This document shows positions 1-8,987 of a stretch of 17,956 bases of DNA, one piece after another. Every line of letters begins with the position of its first letter. Within the stretch, counting starts at the first letter, position 1. Source of the DNA: DASQDN01 sp035630195 (GTDB lineage: Bacteria > Acidobacteriota > Terriglobia > Bryobacterales > Bryobacteraceae); NCBI GenBank assembly GCA_035630195.1, contig DASQLD010000069.1, forward strand, positions 1 through 17,956. The letters are read 5' to 3'. The position numbers and the translations under genes were made by a program. The notes beneath the pieces were generated by a model. It did not search any database and was not told where the DNA came from. It was given only the letters and a program-made list of their open reading frames with translations.

Positions 1-127
1 CATGATTTGGATTATCGGTTCAAGAGGGTAGGTCTACACTACATCACATTTCCAATTCTGCCCGATCAAAACAAAGTACTTCGTTTTTGTTCTGACCTCA
101 ATTTCGATGTTTTCAGCTCAATACTGA

Positions 128-475
128 CGAACTTCGGCTAGGTTTGATCCGGAATCGGATCTGGGTTCTGGATTTGACCGTTTCCAGCCGGAAAGCATAG
201 CCGCGAATAAGCCGTTTGTTGATCGCATCACCGAGCTTGCCAAGAGGAAAAATGCTACGACGGCGCAGCTTTCCCTTGCATGGCTGCTGGCTTAGAAGCC
301 GTTCATCGTCCCGATCCCCGGAACGGGCAAGGTCAAGCACCTTCAGGAGAACATCGAATCCACCAAACTTGTACTTACCACAGAAGACCTGAAAGAGATC
401 GCCAGCGCTCTGTCCGAGTTCAAGGTGCATGGCGGCCGTATGAACGCACAACAGATGAAGGTAGTAGAGCAGTAG
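128..475 (+). pseudogene. Aldo/keto reductase, C-terminal remnant with in-frame stop
   Basis: Reading one frame across this stretch gives the C-terminal third of an NADP-dependent aldo/keto reductase. It contains the family's FDRFQPESIAANKPFVDRI-like segment, then KNATTAQLSLAWLLA, then KPFIVPIPGTGKVKHLQENI, which is the cofactor-binding tail near the end of the barrel. A TAG at 293-295 replaces the codon that is normally Gln in the LAWLLAQ-KP motif; a single C-to-T change from CAG would explain it. The frame is also closed upstream by TGA at 125-127, with no start codon and no recognisable N-terminal barrel in positions 1-127. The natural end is the TAG at 473-475. It is therefore a truncated, dead copy. 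The family assignment is strong; the substrate cannot be told. Confidence 0.85.
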
Positions 476-679
476 GCTGATCTCGCAAGACCGTTGACAG
501 ATAAGTGCCGATTTTTGTGCCTCGGCCGACTTCGAGAGTGTTTGCCGAATGCCTTCGCGTTATCGGTCCTTACCTTGCTAATTGAAGGAACCTACAGCAG
601 GTCAGTGGTTAGAGTGTTTCTCATCGCTGATGCGAAAAACGGAGGCCGCGTCGCGCTCGGGAGCCGCTGGCCGTAGAAT

Positions 680-3600
680 CTACTGCTCTGTTCGTCCCTG
701 CCGAGATCGCGTTGCAGTGAACCAGGGGTAAAGCAGCGGGAGCACATACAGCGTGAGTATCGTCGCGGTGATCAACCCACCTATAACCACGGTAGCCAGC
801 GGCCGTTGAACCTCAGCGCCCGTGGCCGTAGAAACCGCCATGGGAATGAAGCCAAGACTCGCAACCAGTGCCGTCATCAACACAGGCCTCAGACGCAAGG
901 AAGCGCCATCCAGCAGCGCGTCTTCCATGCCAAGCCCGTCGTCCCGCAGCTTATTGATATAGCTCACCATCACGACGCCGTTCAAAACCGCGACACCGAA
1001 GAGCGCAATGAAGCCGATGGATGCCGATACATTCAGATTCAGCCCGCGCAACCACAACGCGGCGATACCGCCGACCAGTGCAAACGGCACGTTCATCAAA
1101 ATCAGAGTGGCTTGGCCCGCCGACCCGAACGCAGCATACAGCAGCCCGAAGATGATAAACACCGAAATCGGCAATACAATCATGAATCGTTGACTCGCCC
1201 GCTCCTGGTTTTCAAATTGACCGCCCCAGTCAATGTCATATCCCGCAGGGAGGGCAAGTCGGGCGTTGATCTGTTTCTGCGCCTCTTCCACAAAGCTGCC
1301 CAGGTCGCGTCCGCGAACGTTCGCTTGCACAATGATGCGCCGCTGCGCGCTTTCGCGCGATACAACCTCCGGACCGCGCTCGACCGTGAGACGAGCCACT
1401 TGATTGAGCCGCACCTGCTCCTGTGCGGAAGACTGCAGAAGCAGATTGCCCATCGCCTCCACGTCCTCGCGGTAAGCCGCGGGCAGGCGCACGGAAATGG
1501 GGAAGCGGCGCTGCCCCTCTACCATCTCCGAAACCCGCTCGCCGCCCGTCGCGGAATCCACCACGTCTTGAACATCCGTGACATTCAAGCCGTATCGCGC
1601 CAGAGCCCCACGGTCCACCTCAACCTTCAATTCGGAGACTCCGGAGAGCACTTCCGCCTGCGTATCGGCAGCACCAGGAATCGAAGACAGAATCCGCAGC
1701 GCCTCAGCGGCAAGACGCTCGAGAACTTCCGAGTCCTCACCAAAGATCTTTACTGCAACGTCGGCCTTGATGCCGGAAACCACTTCATCAAGGCGCATTG
1801 CCATAGGCTGCGTGAAGTTGTACTCCACTCCCGGAATGCCGCCGAGACGTCGCGACATCGCCTGAATCAGATCCTGCTTGTCGTGCGCGGTCACCCACTC
1901 CTCGCGCGGCTTCAGCAGGATGTAAACATCCGCCTCGTAGATTCCCATCGCCTCGGTTGCTAAGTCCGGCCGACCCAGTTTGGTCACCACACTGCGAACT
2001 TCGGGAAAGCGGAGAACGGTCTTCTCGATCGCATTGCTCACGTTCACCGATTCCGTCAATCCAATCCCCGGCAGCTTGCGTGTAGTGATAAGGATGGAGC
2101 CTTCGTCCAGCTTCGGCATGAACTCCGTACCGATGAACGCGACAGACCCGACAGCCACCGCCACAGAAGCCGTCGCAGCAGCAAGAACAAGGGGTCGTGT
2201 CCGTAGCGCCCGTACCAAGGAGCGCCGGTATCCATTACGCAGGCGTGCGAACCAGCCCTCTTCTTTTTCGGAGATTGGTCCCTTCAACGCGAAGCTGGCA
2301 AGAACCGGCACCACCGTCAGCGCCAAGATGAGAGACCCGACCAGGAGCGAGCATACGGTTATTGCCATCGGCCGGAACATTCGACCTTCCAGATCCTGCA
2401 GCGTGAAAATCGGCAGGTAAACGGCAATAATGATCGCAACCGCGAACACAATCGGCCGAGCCACCTCATGAGCGGCCTCTCGAATCACCTCAAGTCGACT
2501 GCGCTTCTGATCGTGAGCCAGACGCCGCACCGAATTCTCCATCATCACCACCGCGCCATCCACAACCATCCCGAAGTCGATCGCGCCGAGGCTCATGAGA
2601 TTCGCGGACACGCCAAAAGCCGCCATGCCGAGAAACCCGAAGAGCATGGATATCGGAATCACACAGGCGACTATCAGCGCCGCGCGCACATTCCCCAGAA
2701 ACACAAGCAGGACCACGAGCACCAGCAAGCCCGCTTCAATCAAATTGCGTGTAACGGTTCGTATTGTTCCATTGATCACTTCCGACTGGTCGTAGAACGG
2801 AACGATACGGACGCCCTCGGGCAGCCTCAGCGTCGCGAGTCGCTCCTTAACGCGATCGATCACACGGAGACCGTTCTCGCCTTTCAGCATGATGGTCATG
2901 CCCGAGACAGTCTCGCCCTTGCCATCCCGCAACACCGCTCCCTGACGCGGCACGGAGCCCACGTGAACGCGAGCCACATCGCGCACTAGCACAGGCGTAC
3001 CGGCGTGAGCGGAAAGAACTATGCGGTCGATGTCTTCAATTTCCTCCGTGCGACCAAGCCCACGAACTGTGTACTGTTCGGCCGCATGCTCGATGAATCC
3101 GCCTCCGAAGTTGCGATTGTTGTCGCGTAGCCGTTCAAATACATCTCGAATCGTCAGGCCATACCGGCGAAGGCTGATGGGATCCAGTTCCACGGTGTAC
3201 TGGCGCGTCTCGCCGCCCCAACTGTTCACCTCGTTAACCCCGGGGACAGTTCGAAGCTGAAAGCGTATCTGCCAATCGTGGAGCGTCTTTCGATCCATCA
3301 ACGACTGAGGACCCTCTACCGTGTACTGATACACCTCGCCGAACGCAGTAGCGACCGGTCCGAGCGAGGGCTCCAAACCCACAGGCAATCGAGAGCGAAC
3401 TTCCTGCACGCGTTCGTTCACCATCTGCCTCGCGAACCACGTGTTAACGTCGTCGTCGAAAATGATAGTGACGGTGGACAGCCCGAGCTTGGAGATCGAT
3501 CGCACTCCCTGCGTGGACGGCAGTCCCATCACCGCGCTCTCAATAGGAAATGTGACCGACTGTTCGACTTCGGATGGACTCAATCCCGGGCACTCGGTGA

Positions 3601-3748
3601 TGATGACAACCTGATTGTTGGTCAGATCGGGAAATGCGTCGATCGGAATACGGAATGCGACAAACAGACTGCCCGAGATCATCAGCGCAAGCAATGCCAA
3701 GGTAAGCCAGCGATTGTCGAGTGCGAAATCGATAATCCGGTTCAGCAT
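680..3748 (-). CDS. Heavy-metal efflux RND pump, CzcA/CusA family
   Basis: Inner-membrane proton/metal antiporter of a tripartite exporter, 1022 residues, the usual family length. The N-terminus has TM1 (about 12-33) followed by the hallmark RIPIDAFPDLTNNQV and TECPGLSPSEVEQSVTFPIE (about 33-70). TM4 carries DFGMVVDGAVVMMEN (391-405), so the acidic residues D391, D397 and E404 expected for proton relay in CzcA-type heavy-metal pumps are present. This pattern resembles the Czc (Zn/Co/Cd) branch more than the E. coli CusA branch, but specificity is an inference. A second membrane block at about 865-1010 ends in the typical YVLPLLYPWF. The ATG at 3746-3748 lies 7 bases after the fusion-protein stop and has no clear ribosome-binding site, so translational coupling is likely. 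It is the last gene of the operon. No clean terminator was found in the 204 bases beyond its stop. Confidence 0.96.
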   Translation of the reverse strand: MLNRIIDFALDNRWLTLALLALMISGSLFVAFRIPIDAFPDLTNNQVVIITECPGLSPSEVEQSVTFPIESAVMGLPSTQGVRSISKLGLSTVTIIFDDDVNTWFARQMVNERVQEVRSRLPVGLEPSLGPVATAFGEVYQYTVEGPQSLMDRKTLHDWQIRFQLRTVPGVNEVNSWGGETRQYTVELDPISLRRYGLTIRDVFERLRDNNRNFGGGFIEHAAEQYTVRGLGRTEEIEDIDRIVLSAHAGTPVLVRDVARVHVGSVPRQGAVLRDGKGETVSGMTIMLKGENGLRVIDRVKERLATLRLPEGVRIVPFYDQSEVINGTIRTVTRNLIEAGLLVLVVLLVFLGNVRAALIVACVIPISMLFGFLGMAAFGVSANLMSLGAIDFGMVVDGAVVMMENSVRRLAHDQKRSRLEVIREAAHEVARPIVFAVAIIIAVYLPIFTLQDLEGRMFRPMAITVCSLLVGSLILALTVVPVLASFALKGPISEKEEGWFARLRNGYRRSLVRALRTRPLVLAAATASVAVAVGSVAFIGTEFMPKLDEGSILITTRKLPGIGLTESVNVSNAIEKTVLRFPEVRSVVTKLGRPDLATEAMGIYEADVYILLKPREEWVTAHDKQDLIQAMSRRLGGIPGVEYNFTQPMAMRLDEVVSGIKADVAVKIFGEDSEVLERLAAEALRILSSIPGAADTQAEVLSGVSELKVEVDRGALARYGLNVTDVQDVVDSATGGERVSEMVEGQRRFPISVRLPAAYREDVEAMGNLLLQSSAQEQVRLNQVARLTVERGPEVVSRESAQRRIIVQANVRGRDLGSFVEEAQKQINARLALPAGYDIDWGGQFENQERASQRFMIVLPISVFIIFGLLYAAFGSAGQATLILMNVPFALVGGIAALWLRGLNLNVSASIGFIALFGVAVLNGVVMVSYINKLRDDGLGMEDALLDGASLRLRPVLMTALVASLGFIPMAVSTATGAEVQRPLATVVIGGLITATILTLYVLPLLYPWFTATRSRQGRTEQ

Positions 3749-3755
3749 CGGCGCG

Positions 3756-4961
3756 CTAGTTTCCGGATTCCTTCATCGCTTGCGTCTTCAGCAGATACGC
3801 TCCGCTGACGACAACCGTATCGCCCGGTCGCAGACCCGATAGCACCTGCACTCGACCCGCATTCTTGCCCCCGATAGTCACTTCCTTAGGGCTAAACGAA
3901 TCGCCTTCTGCTGGGACGAAAACGACGTGCTTGCCGTTCAATTCCTGCACGGAGGACTCGGGAACCTGAAGCACTCGGCGTGTGTCGCTGGTCTCGAAGT
4001 CGGCTGTCGCAAACATGTCGGGCTTCAGCAGCCCCCCGTCGTTCGGAAGCAGGACGCGAACCTGCAAAGTTCTCGTCTGCGGATCCAGACGCTCCCCGAG
4101 CCGCAGTACCTTACCCGCGAACTTCCGGTCCGGAAAAGCTCGAACGGTCACGTTGACACGTTGTCCAGGCCGCACCCGTGACATGTCTGCCTCGTTCACC
4201 GCCGCGATGAACCACAATGACGTGAGATCGGCAACGGTGAAGACGGGATCGCCAGCCGAAACTACGGTACCTGCCGTGGCTTTTCGTTCCATCAGCGTGC
4301 CGGAAGCCGGCGACTTGATGGTCAAGCCATCACCTCCAGCCTCATGCTTGTGACCGACCCTCGATTCCAACGCGACTTCCAGGTAGTCAGTTAAGTGAAA
4401 CTCGGCTTTGTCGACCTCAGCCTGCGCCGCCGCCACACTGTTGGTTGTACTCAGATACATGGCTTCCGCGGCCTCCAGTTGCTCGCGCGAAGCAGCGCGA
4501 AGCTGGAACAACCTCCGGGTGCGATCGCGAACGGCTCTCGCCTGTTCCTCCAACACCTTCTGCTTGGCCACTTCTGCTTTCGCTTGGCGCAAGCTGGCGC
4601 GCGCGTCATGTACGTCGTGACTGTGCAGGATGGCCATCACTTGCCCGGAACGAACCTGGTCTCCAACACGCACCGGGACCGAAGTAATCTTGCCGTCTGT
4701 CATCGCTCCCACGGTCCAACTCGCGTCCTCATTCACCTGCAATTGGCCGGTCGCTGCCACGAAAGTACCCATCGGCGCTTCCTCAGCCACGGCCAGCGTG
4801 ACGTTGAGATCCTTTCTGACGGAATCGTCCATCGCGATACGTGCGCCCGACCTGGCAGGAGACTCAGCCTCTGAACGAGAAGACGATGCTGTGCGATTGG
4901 ACGAGGAGCACGAGCACAGACATGCGCATGCAAGCAGTAAAAGGAGGTGTGGTGTGTTCAA
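3756..4961 (-). CDS. Periplasmic membrane-fusion lipoprotein of metal efflux (CzcB/CusB type)
   Basis: Adaptor (HlyD/RND membrane-fusion family, 401 residues) linking the RND pump to the outer-membrane channel. The N-terminus is a short hydrophobic run ending in LCSCSSS, a plausible lipobox, so it is probably a lipoprotein. A beta-barrel/lipoyl half (about 65-110) leads into a charged alpha-hairpin (about 115-195, rich in RQAKAEV-like heptads). The second lipoyl half follows with IKSPASGTLMERKATAG and FTVADLTSLWF, then beta-barrel and membrane-proximal domains. A HKHEAGGDG patch just before the second lipoyl half could touch metal, but this is a guess. The start is TTG at 4959-4961: it overlaps the TGA of the outer-membrane gene (bases TTGA), a GGGGA lies about 8 bases upstream, and the signal peptide begins there. 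No better ATG precedes the signal sequence. Confidence 0.93.
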   Translation of the reverse strand: MNTPHLLLLLACACLCSCSSSNRTASSSRSEAESPARSGARIAMDDSVRKDLNVTLAVAEEAPMGTFVAATGQLQVNEDASWTVGAMTDGKITSVPVRVGDQVRSGQVMAILHSHDVHDARASLRQAKAEVAKQKVLEEQARAVRDRTRRLFQLRAASREQLEAAEAMYLSTTNSVAAAQAEVDKAEFHLTDYLEVALESRVGHKHEAGGDGLTIKSPASGTLMERKATAGTVVSAGDPVFTVADLTSLWFIAAVNEADMSRVRPGQRVNVTVRAFPDRKFAGKVLRLGERLDPQTRTLQVRVLLPNDGGLLKPDMFATADFETSDTRRVLQVPESSVQELNGKHVVFVPAEGDSFSPKEVTIGGKNAGRVQVLSGLRPGDTVVVSGAYLLKTQAMKESGN

Positions 4962-6178
4962 GGCAATATCCCCGTGGCCGCTTGCAGATTCACCAAAGCC
5001 AACCGATACTCAGTCAGGCTTCGAACAAGCAGCAACTGCATCTGCAGCCCAGCGCGCTCTGCGTCAAGGAGTCGCAGCAGGTCACTCGCGCCTTCGCGGT
5101 ACACGGCTCGAGCAATCTGAACCGTGTCATCCGCTCGAGACCTCATGCGCGGCAAAGTGTCGGTGACTAGAACCAGCTTCTGGTTGTATTCGCTCTGGGC
5201 CGCGGCAATGTCGATTCGCGCAGCTTGTTCGACCGCCCGAAGATCCAATTCCGCCGCCTTCCCTTCCGCCAGAGTGGCAGCAATCGCGCCCTGGTTGCGA
5301 TTGCGGAACGGTAGGGAAATCTGCACGCCGCCAATCATTGTGTTGTACCCCATCGAGCGCTTATAGCCGAAAAGGACCTCGGTGTCCGGCCGGGCATTTA
5401 TCCGCTCGACGCGCACATCGGCGCTGACGTGCTGAACTACTTGTCGCGCGAGCCGCAAATCCCGCCGGCTTTCGAGCGCCTCCTCCGGGTTTGGCGCAAC
5501 GAAGGGCCGTGTATCGGACAGGTCTCCCGTGAGAATGACACTCGCCTGCTCCTGTTCGCCCATTTCACGGAACAACTGCAACCGCAAGCGCCGAACGTCC
5601 TGCTCGGCATTCTGAAACTGAACCGCAATCTGCCCGCTCTCGAGTTCGATGCGGATCAGGTCCGACTCCGCAAGGGCGCCTTCCCGCACCCGATCGCGGT
5701 GATACTGCACAATCTGGTCGAAGTTCCGCAGCGTTTCCTGCAGCAGGTCGCGCGTACGCTCCGCACCGACTGCCTGCCAATATGCGATTGCCACGCTCTG
5801 CGCGATCCGAGTCCGCAGCAAATCTGCCTCAGCCTCACGCCGTCGGATCAGTTCGGCCGAGACATGCACCCGGCTGTCACGCTTTCCGGGAGCCTCCAGG
5901 ACCTGCGACGCATACACGAAGTTATCCGCCTCCTGCGAAAAGCGGAACGGTGCGGTAGTCCCTCCCAACCTCGTGTTTTCGGCTTGCAGGAACAACCGTG
6001 GATTAGGGCGGAGCCCGGCTTGCAGCTGCATGCCTTGCGCTGCCTCAACCCGCGCCTGCCCAGCCGCCAAAGTCGGATGCGATTGCATCGCACGCTTCAC
6101 CGCCTGATCTGGCGCAAGATTAGTCACTTGCTGACCGTGAGCACAAGCCGCGAGCGCAACAAGCAAAAAGCGTTTCAT
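4958..6178 (-). CDS. TolC-family outer-membrane efflux protein (CzcC/CusC type)
   Basis: Outer-membrane channel of the tripartite exporter, 406 residues. From the chosen ATG (6176-6178) the protein opens MKRFLLVALAACAHGQQ, a signal peptide in which LAAC fits a lipobox, as in CusC/OprM; cleavage before QQ by signal peptidase I is the alternative. The body shows the two-repeat OEP pattern: LAPDQAVKRAMQSHPTL followed by GLRPNPRLFLQAEN, a long alpha-helical stretch, and the second repeat with RNRNQGAIAATLAEGKAAEL and a final EGASDLLRLLDAER-type helix. The frame is open upstream to 6322, but the added residues are not signal-like, so the shorter form is preferred; there is no good ribosome-binding site. 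It follows the kinase by 79 bases and overlaps the next gene by 4, consistent with one operon. Confidence 0.93.
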   Translation of the reverse strand: MKRFLLVALAACAHGQQVTNLAPDQAVKRAMQSHPTLAAGQARVEAAQGMQLQAGLRPNPRLFLQAENTRLGGTTAPFRFSQEADNFVYASQVLEAPGKRDSRVHVSAELIRRREAEADLLRTRIAQSVAIAYWQAVGAERTRDLLQETLRNFDQIVQYHRDRVREGALAESDLIRIELESGQIAVQFQNAEQDVRRLRLQLFREMGEQEQASVILTGDLSDTRPFVAPNPEEALESRRDLRLARQVVQHVSADVRVERINARPDTEVLFGYKRSMGYNTMIGGVQISLPFRNRNQGAIAATLAEGKAAELDLRAVEQAARIDIAAAQSEYNQKLVLVTDTLPRMRSRADDTVQIARAVYREGASDLLRLLDAERAGLQMQLLLVRSLTEYRLALVNLQAATGILP

Positions 6179-6257
6179 GCAACGGAGGAAAATGGGCTCT
6201 GGAGCCCCATCTGCAGCGTACTCAATGAAAGATGAACACAAGATAAACGCGAGGGGA

Positions 6258-7703
6258 CTAGCTGGCGGCGACTGGCCGACGCGCATGCGGATGGGGAAGC
6301 CGCACGCGGAACGTTGCTCCATCCGGCGAGCTCGAGACTGAAATAGTTCCGCCGTGCAGACCGGTGATCCACCTGGCTATTGCCAGACCTAGCCCGGCGC
6401 CGCTGCCCGCCCCCGCATGGCGCCGTGAGCGCGCCTTGTCGCTGCGGTAAAAACGTTCGAAGATTAAGTTCCCGTCCGCCTGCGGGATGCCAGGGCCGGT
6501 GTCAGTGACTTCAATCTCATATCCGTCTTCTCGTTGGGCGAGTCGCAGGCTGACTTGCCCGCCTTCCGGCGTGTACTTTACAGCGTTGTCCAGCAGGATG
6601 AGCATCAATTGCCGGAGCAATCCTTCGTCGCCGCGGAAGTTCATGTCCTCGCCGTCCCGGAAATCCTTCAAATCGATGTTCTTGCCGCGCGCCAGCATTC
6701 TTGCGGCTCGCAGCGCCTCTTCAGCGATGTCGTTCAGGTACACAGGCTCCACCGCTGGCTGATACGCGCCGGCGTCCGCCTGCGCAAGAACAAACATATC
6801 CTCCACAATTCGTTTCAACCGGCGGAGTTGCTCCTCAATCAGCGAGAGCGCATCCAGTAACTCCGTGCGGTCCCGATCGGGATTCTTCAGCGTCACTTGG
6901 GCCGCCGTGAGAGCAACCGACAACGGTGTGCGTAGCTCGTGGGAGGCGTCAGCCATAAAGCGCTGCTGATTCCCAAATGCCTGCTCTAAACGGTCGAGCA
7001 GAGAATTGAAGGTTTCGGTTAAACGTCCGAACTCATCACGCGGGTTGGCGATCGGAAGATGCTCATTCAAGTTCGCGGAAGAAACACGTTCCACAGCCGC
7101 CGCCATGTCGGCGACTGGCTGAAGGCTCTTGCGGGCCATCAGGTATCCCCCGATAGCCGAAAGCAGCACGAACAGCGGAACGGACAAGAGCAGAGCACGC
7201 CGCAAATTCGCCAAATCCGATTCCATATCCTCCGTCGATTCGTTGACCGTCACCTGATACGTTGCCCCGATGAAAGGAACCGGCGCTTGCGCTGTCAGGA
7301 TTCGATATTCGCGGCCGTCCTGAAGAAACGCGCGGGTCCCGGGTTGGCGCCGTAAAGCATGTGGAATATCCGCGGCCTCGCGTCCGAGTAGCCCCGGCTT
7401 TTGGGCAACAAGCCGATCGTTGTGCCAGATCGCTACGGCCGTGCGGGGAAAGGATGTCTGGTGCATAGTGCGGAGCACTTCCCGAACGTTTGCCTCACCT
7501 TTTTCACGGCCGCCATGCTCCTCGATCTCATGATTTAAAGCAAGCTCAGTGATCTGCGCGGCGGATCGCAGTTCGGCTTCGAGTTGGGCGAGCAGCAATC
7601 GCGCCGACAGCGCGTACACTCCGGTCGAAAACAGCAGCAGCACTACGGTCATCGCCGCAATGTTCCAGAGCGTGAGCCGTGCGCGTACAGTGTTAATCCG
7701 CAT
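6258..7703 (-). CDS. Membrane sensor histidine kinase of the metal-efflux operon
   Basis: Sensor kinase of an OmpR-type two-component system, 481 residues. TM1 is at about 13-35 and TM2 at about 168-190, enclosing a periplasmic sensing domain of some 130 residues that contains several His and acidic residues. HAMP (about 190-243) is followed by the HisKA box ADASHELRTPLS with the phospho-acceptor H255, the N box around N373 (LLDNAVKYTPEGG), DTGPGIP (401-407) and the G2 box GAGLGLAIA (435-443). All catalytic motifs look intact. The ATG at 7701-7703 has a GGGAG about 9 bases upstream and overlaps the end of the response-regulator gene by 11 bases; an upstream in-frame start at 7736 is less likely. 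By architecture and neighbours it resembles CusS/CzcS/CopS, but the ligand is not proven. Confidence 0.95.
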   Translation of the reverse strand: MRINTVRARLTLWNIAAMTVVLLLFSTGVYALSARLLLAQLEAELRSAAQITELALNHEIEEHGGREKGEANVREVLRTMHQTSFPRTAVAIWHNDRLVAQKPGLLGREAADIPHALRRQPGTRAFLQDGREYRILTAQAPVPFIGATYQVTVNESTEDMESDLANLRRALLLSVPLFVLLSAIGGYLMARKSLQPVADMAAAVERVSSANLNEHLPIANPRDEFGRLTETFNSLLDRLEQAFGNQQRFMADASHELRTPLSVALTAAQVTLKNPDRDRTELLDALSLIEEQLRRLKRIVEDMFVLAQADAGAYQPAVEPVYLNDIAEEALRAARMLARGKNIDLKDFRDGEDMNFRGDEGLLRQLMLILLDNAVKYTPEGGQVSLRLAQREDGYEIEVTDTGPGIPQADGNLIFERFYRSDKARSRRHAGAGSGAGLGLAIARWITGLHGGTISVSSSPDGATFRVRLPHPHARRPVAAS

Positions 7704-8379
7704 CGGGTTCTCCCGCCGAAAGTTGATACCCCTCACCCCGCCGAGTGTGGATCAGCCGGACCGCATGCCCCGCATCCACTTTTCGTCGCAGCCGCTGCAC
7801 ATAAACTTCGATGAGATTCGAAGTGGGATCGTACGTTTCGTCCCACACATGCTCGGAAATCTCGGCCCGTCCGACCACTGCTCCTTCGCGCCACGCGAGG
7901 TATTCGAGCAGGGCATATTCTTTCGCCGTCAGCGCTATGGGCTCTTCCGCGCGTATTACCTTCCGCTGGTGCGTATCGATCGAAAGATCCGCGATCTGCA
8001 GCACCGGTCCATTCAATCGCGGCCTCCTGCGCAGCAGCGCATGAACTCGCGCGAGCAGTTCTCCAAGATCGAACGGCTTAATCAGGTAATCATCGGCGCC
8101 GGCGTTTAAACCATCGATACGGTCCGGCACCCGATCGCGAGCAGTGAGCATCAGAATCGGGATATCGCTTCCCCGTACGCGTAGTTCCCGGCATACCTCC
8201 AAGCCGTCCTTCCCCGGAAGCATGACATCAAGGATGATCAGGTCATAGGGGTTGACGTAAGCCTTGTGCAGCGCAGCGCCACCGTCTGCCGCGAGATCCA
8301 CGGCGAAAGCTTGCTCCCGCAGGCCCTTGCAAAGCACGCGGCCGCCGTCTGGATCGTCCTCTACAACTAGAATGCGCAT
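7693..8379 (-). CDS. OmpR-family response regulator of the metal-efflux operon
   Basis: DNA-binding partner of the adjacent kinase, 228 residues. The receiver domain begins at residue 1 (MRILVVEDDP) with the acidic pocket E7/D8/D9, phospho-acceptor D51 in DLIILDVMLPGKDG, T79 (LMLTARD) and K101 (YLIKPFD). The C-terminal winged helix (about 128-222) has LTAKEYALLEYLA, the recognition-helix region SNLIEVYVQRLRRKVD and the wing IHTRRGEGYQL, all typical of OmpR/PhoB proteins close to CusR and CopR. The frame is open to 8496, but the receiver fold starts exactly at the ATG at 8377-8379, so this start was chosen. It is the first gene of the five-gene operon. No convincing sigma-70 promoter or metal-box palindrome was found in the 200 bases upstream. 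Confidence 0.95.
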   Translation of the reverse strand: MRILVVEDDPDGGRVLCKGLREQAFAVDLAADGGAALHKAYVNPYDLIILDVMLPGKDGLEVCRELRVRGSDIPILMLTARDRVPDRIDGLNAGADDYLIKPFDLGELLARVHALLRRRPRLNGPVLQIADLSIDTHQRKVIRAEEPIALTAKEYALLEYLAWREGAVVGRAEISEHVWDETYDPTSNLIEVYVQRLRRKVDAGHAVRLIHTRRGEGYQLSAGEPDAD

Positions 8380-8579
8380 TTGACGATCTTTCTTCCAGAC
8401 TACTGTATGAGCCCGGTTGGAAGGCCGAGTTCTCGTTGGGCCGAAGAAGGCGGGATGCCGCTGCCCTCCAGCAAAATGTGCTCCGAACGATAACACCGAT
8501 GAAATTCGCTATGTCGTAGATGTGGCGACGTGGATCGATGCTGGGAAGTCGGCGAGTATGCCGGAACATTCGATTTGAC

Positions 8580-8987
8580 TCAGTACTCTGAAAACATTTG
8601 ACTGATGACGGAAAGGTCCTGACTTTTCGTCAAGGCCAACATCAAGAGAATGCGCGCCTTCTGCGGATTCAAAGTATCCGCAGGGATCATTCCCATTTTA
8701 TCGAATTCGGGATAACTGACCACGCGACCGCTCCCTGTTCGATTCGAGCGCACCAGGACCGGGCGTTTTGCCGGGTCGGGATCCAGAAGCTCGTTTAGTG
8801 TTTCTGCTTCGCCGCTTGAAAGAAGGCCGGCGCCCGTTCCGGCAAACACAATACCTCTGACGCCGCCAGAAACGAGCGCACGAATCACAAGCGGACTGGG
8901 CTGCACATAAGAATAAACAATCTCCACGGAAGGAAGATCCTTGAATCCCCTCACATCAAATTCGGTGAGATCGAGATTTCGACCCAC
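8580..8987 (-). pseudogene. L-asparaginase C-terminal fragment
   Basis: The 135 open codons match the C-terminal domain of type II-like L-asparaginases: TEFDVRGFKDLPSVEIVYSY, then GGVRGIVFAGTGAG, PVLVRSNRTGSGRV and the ending LNPQKARILLMLALTKSQDL. The N-terminal two-thirds, which hold the nucleophile threonine (TGGT motif) and the TDT motif, are absent, so the product cannot be catalytic. A GTG at 8985-8987 with GGAGGA about 10 bases upstream looks like a start. However, the bases carrying that apparent ribosome-binding site are readable as the tail of the neighbouring TIGR03437-type gene (TGGDPNG), so the signal is probably fortuitous. The natural asparaginase stop is kept at 8580. Whether this short frame is translated is unknown. 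Confidence 0.85.

Noticed and set aside
610..680. Possible terminator after the RND pump gene (GC-rich stretch followed by TTTTT on the minus strand)
   Set aside because: The best stem is only four pairs before mismatches, so it cannot be supported.
806..3842. Long plus-strand open frames across the RND pump region (for example 806-1963 and 3278-3808)
   Set aside because: They are opposite-strand shadows of the pump gene; their translations are rich in His, Arg and Pro and match no domain, while the minus strand has a full-length pump.
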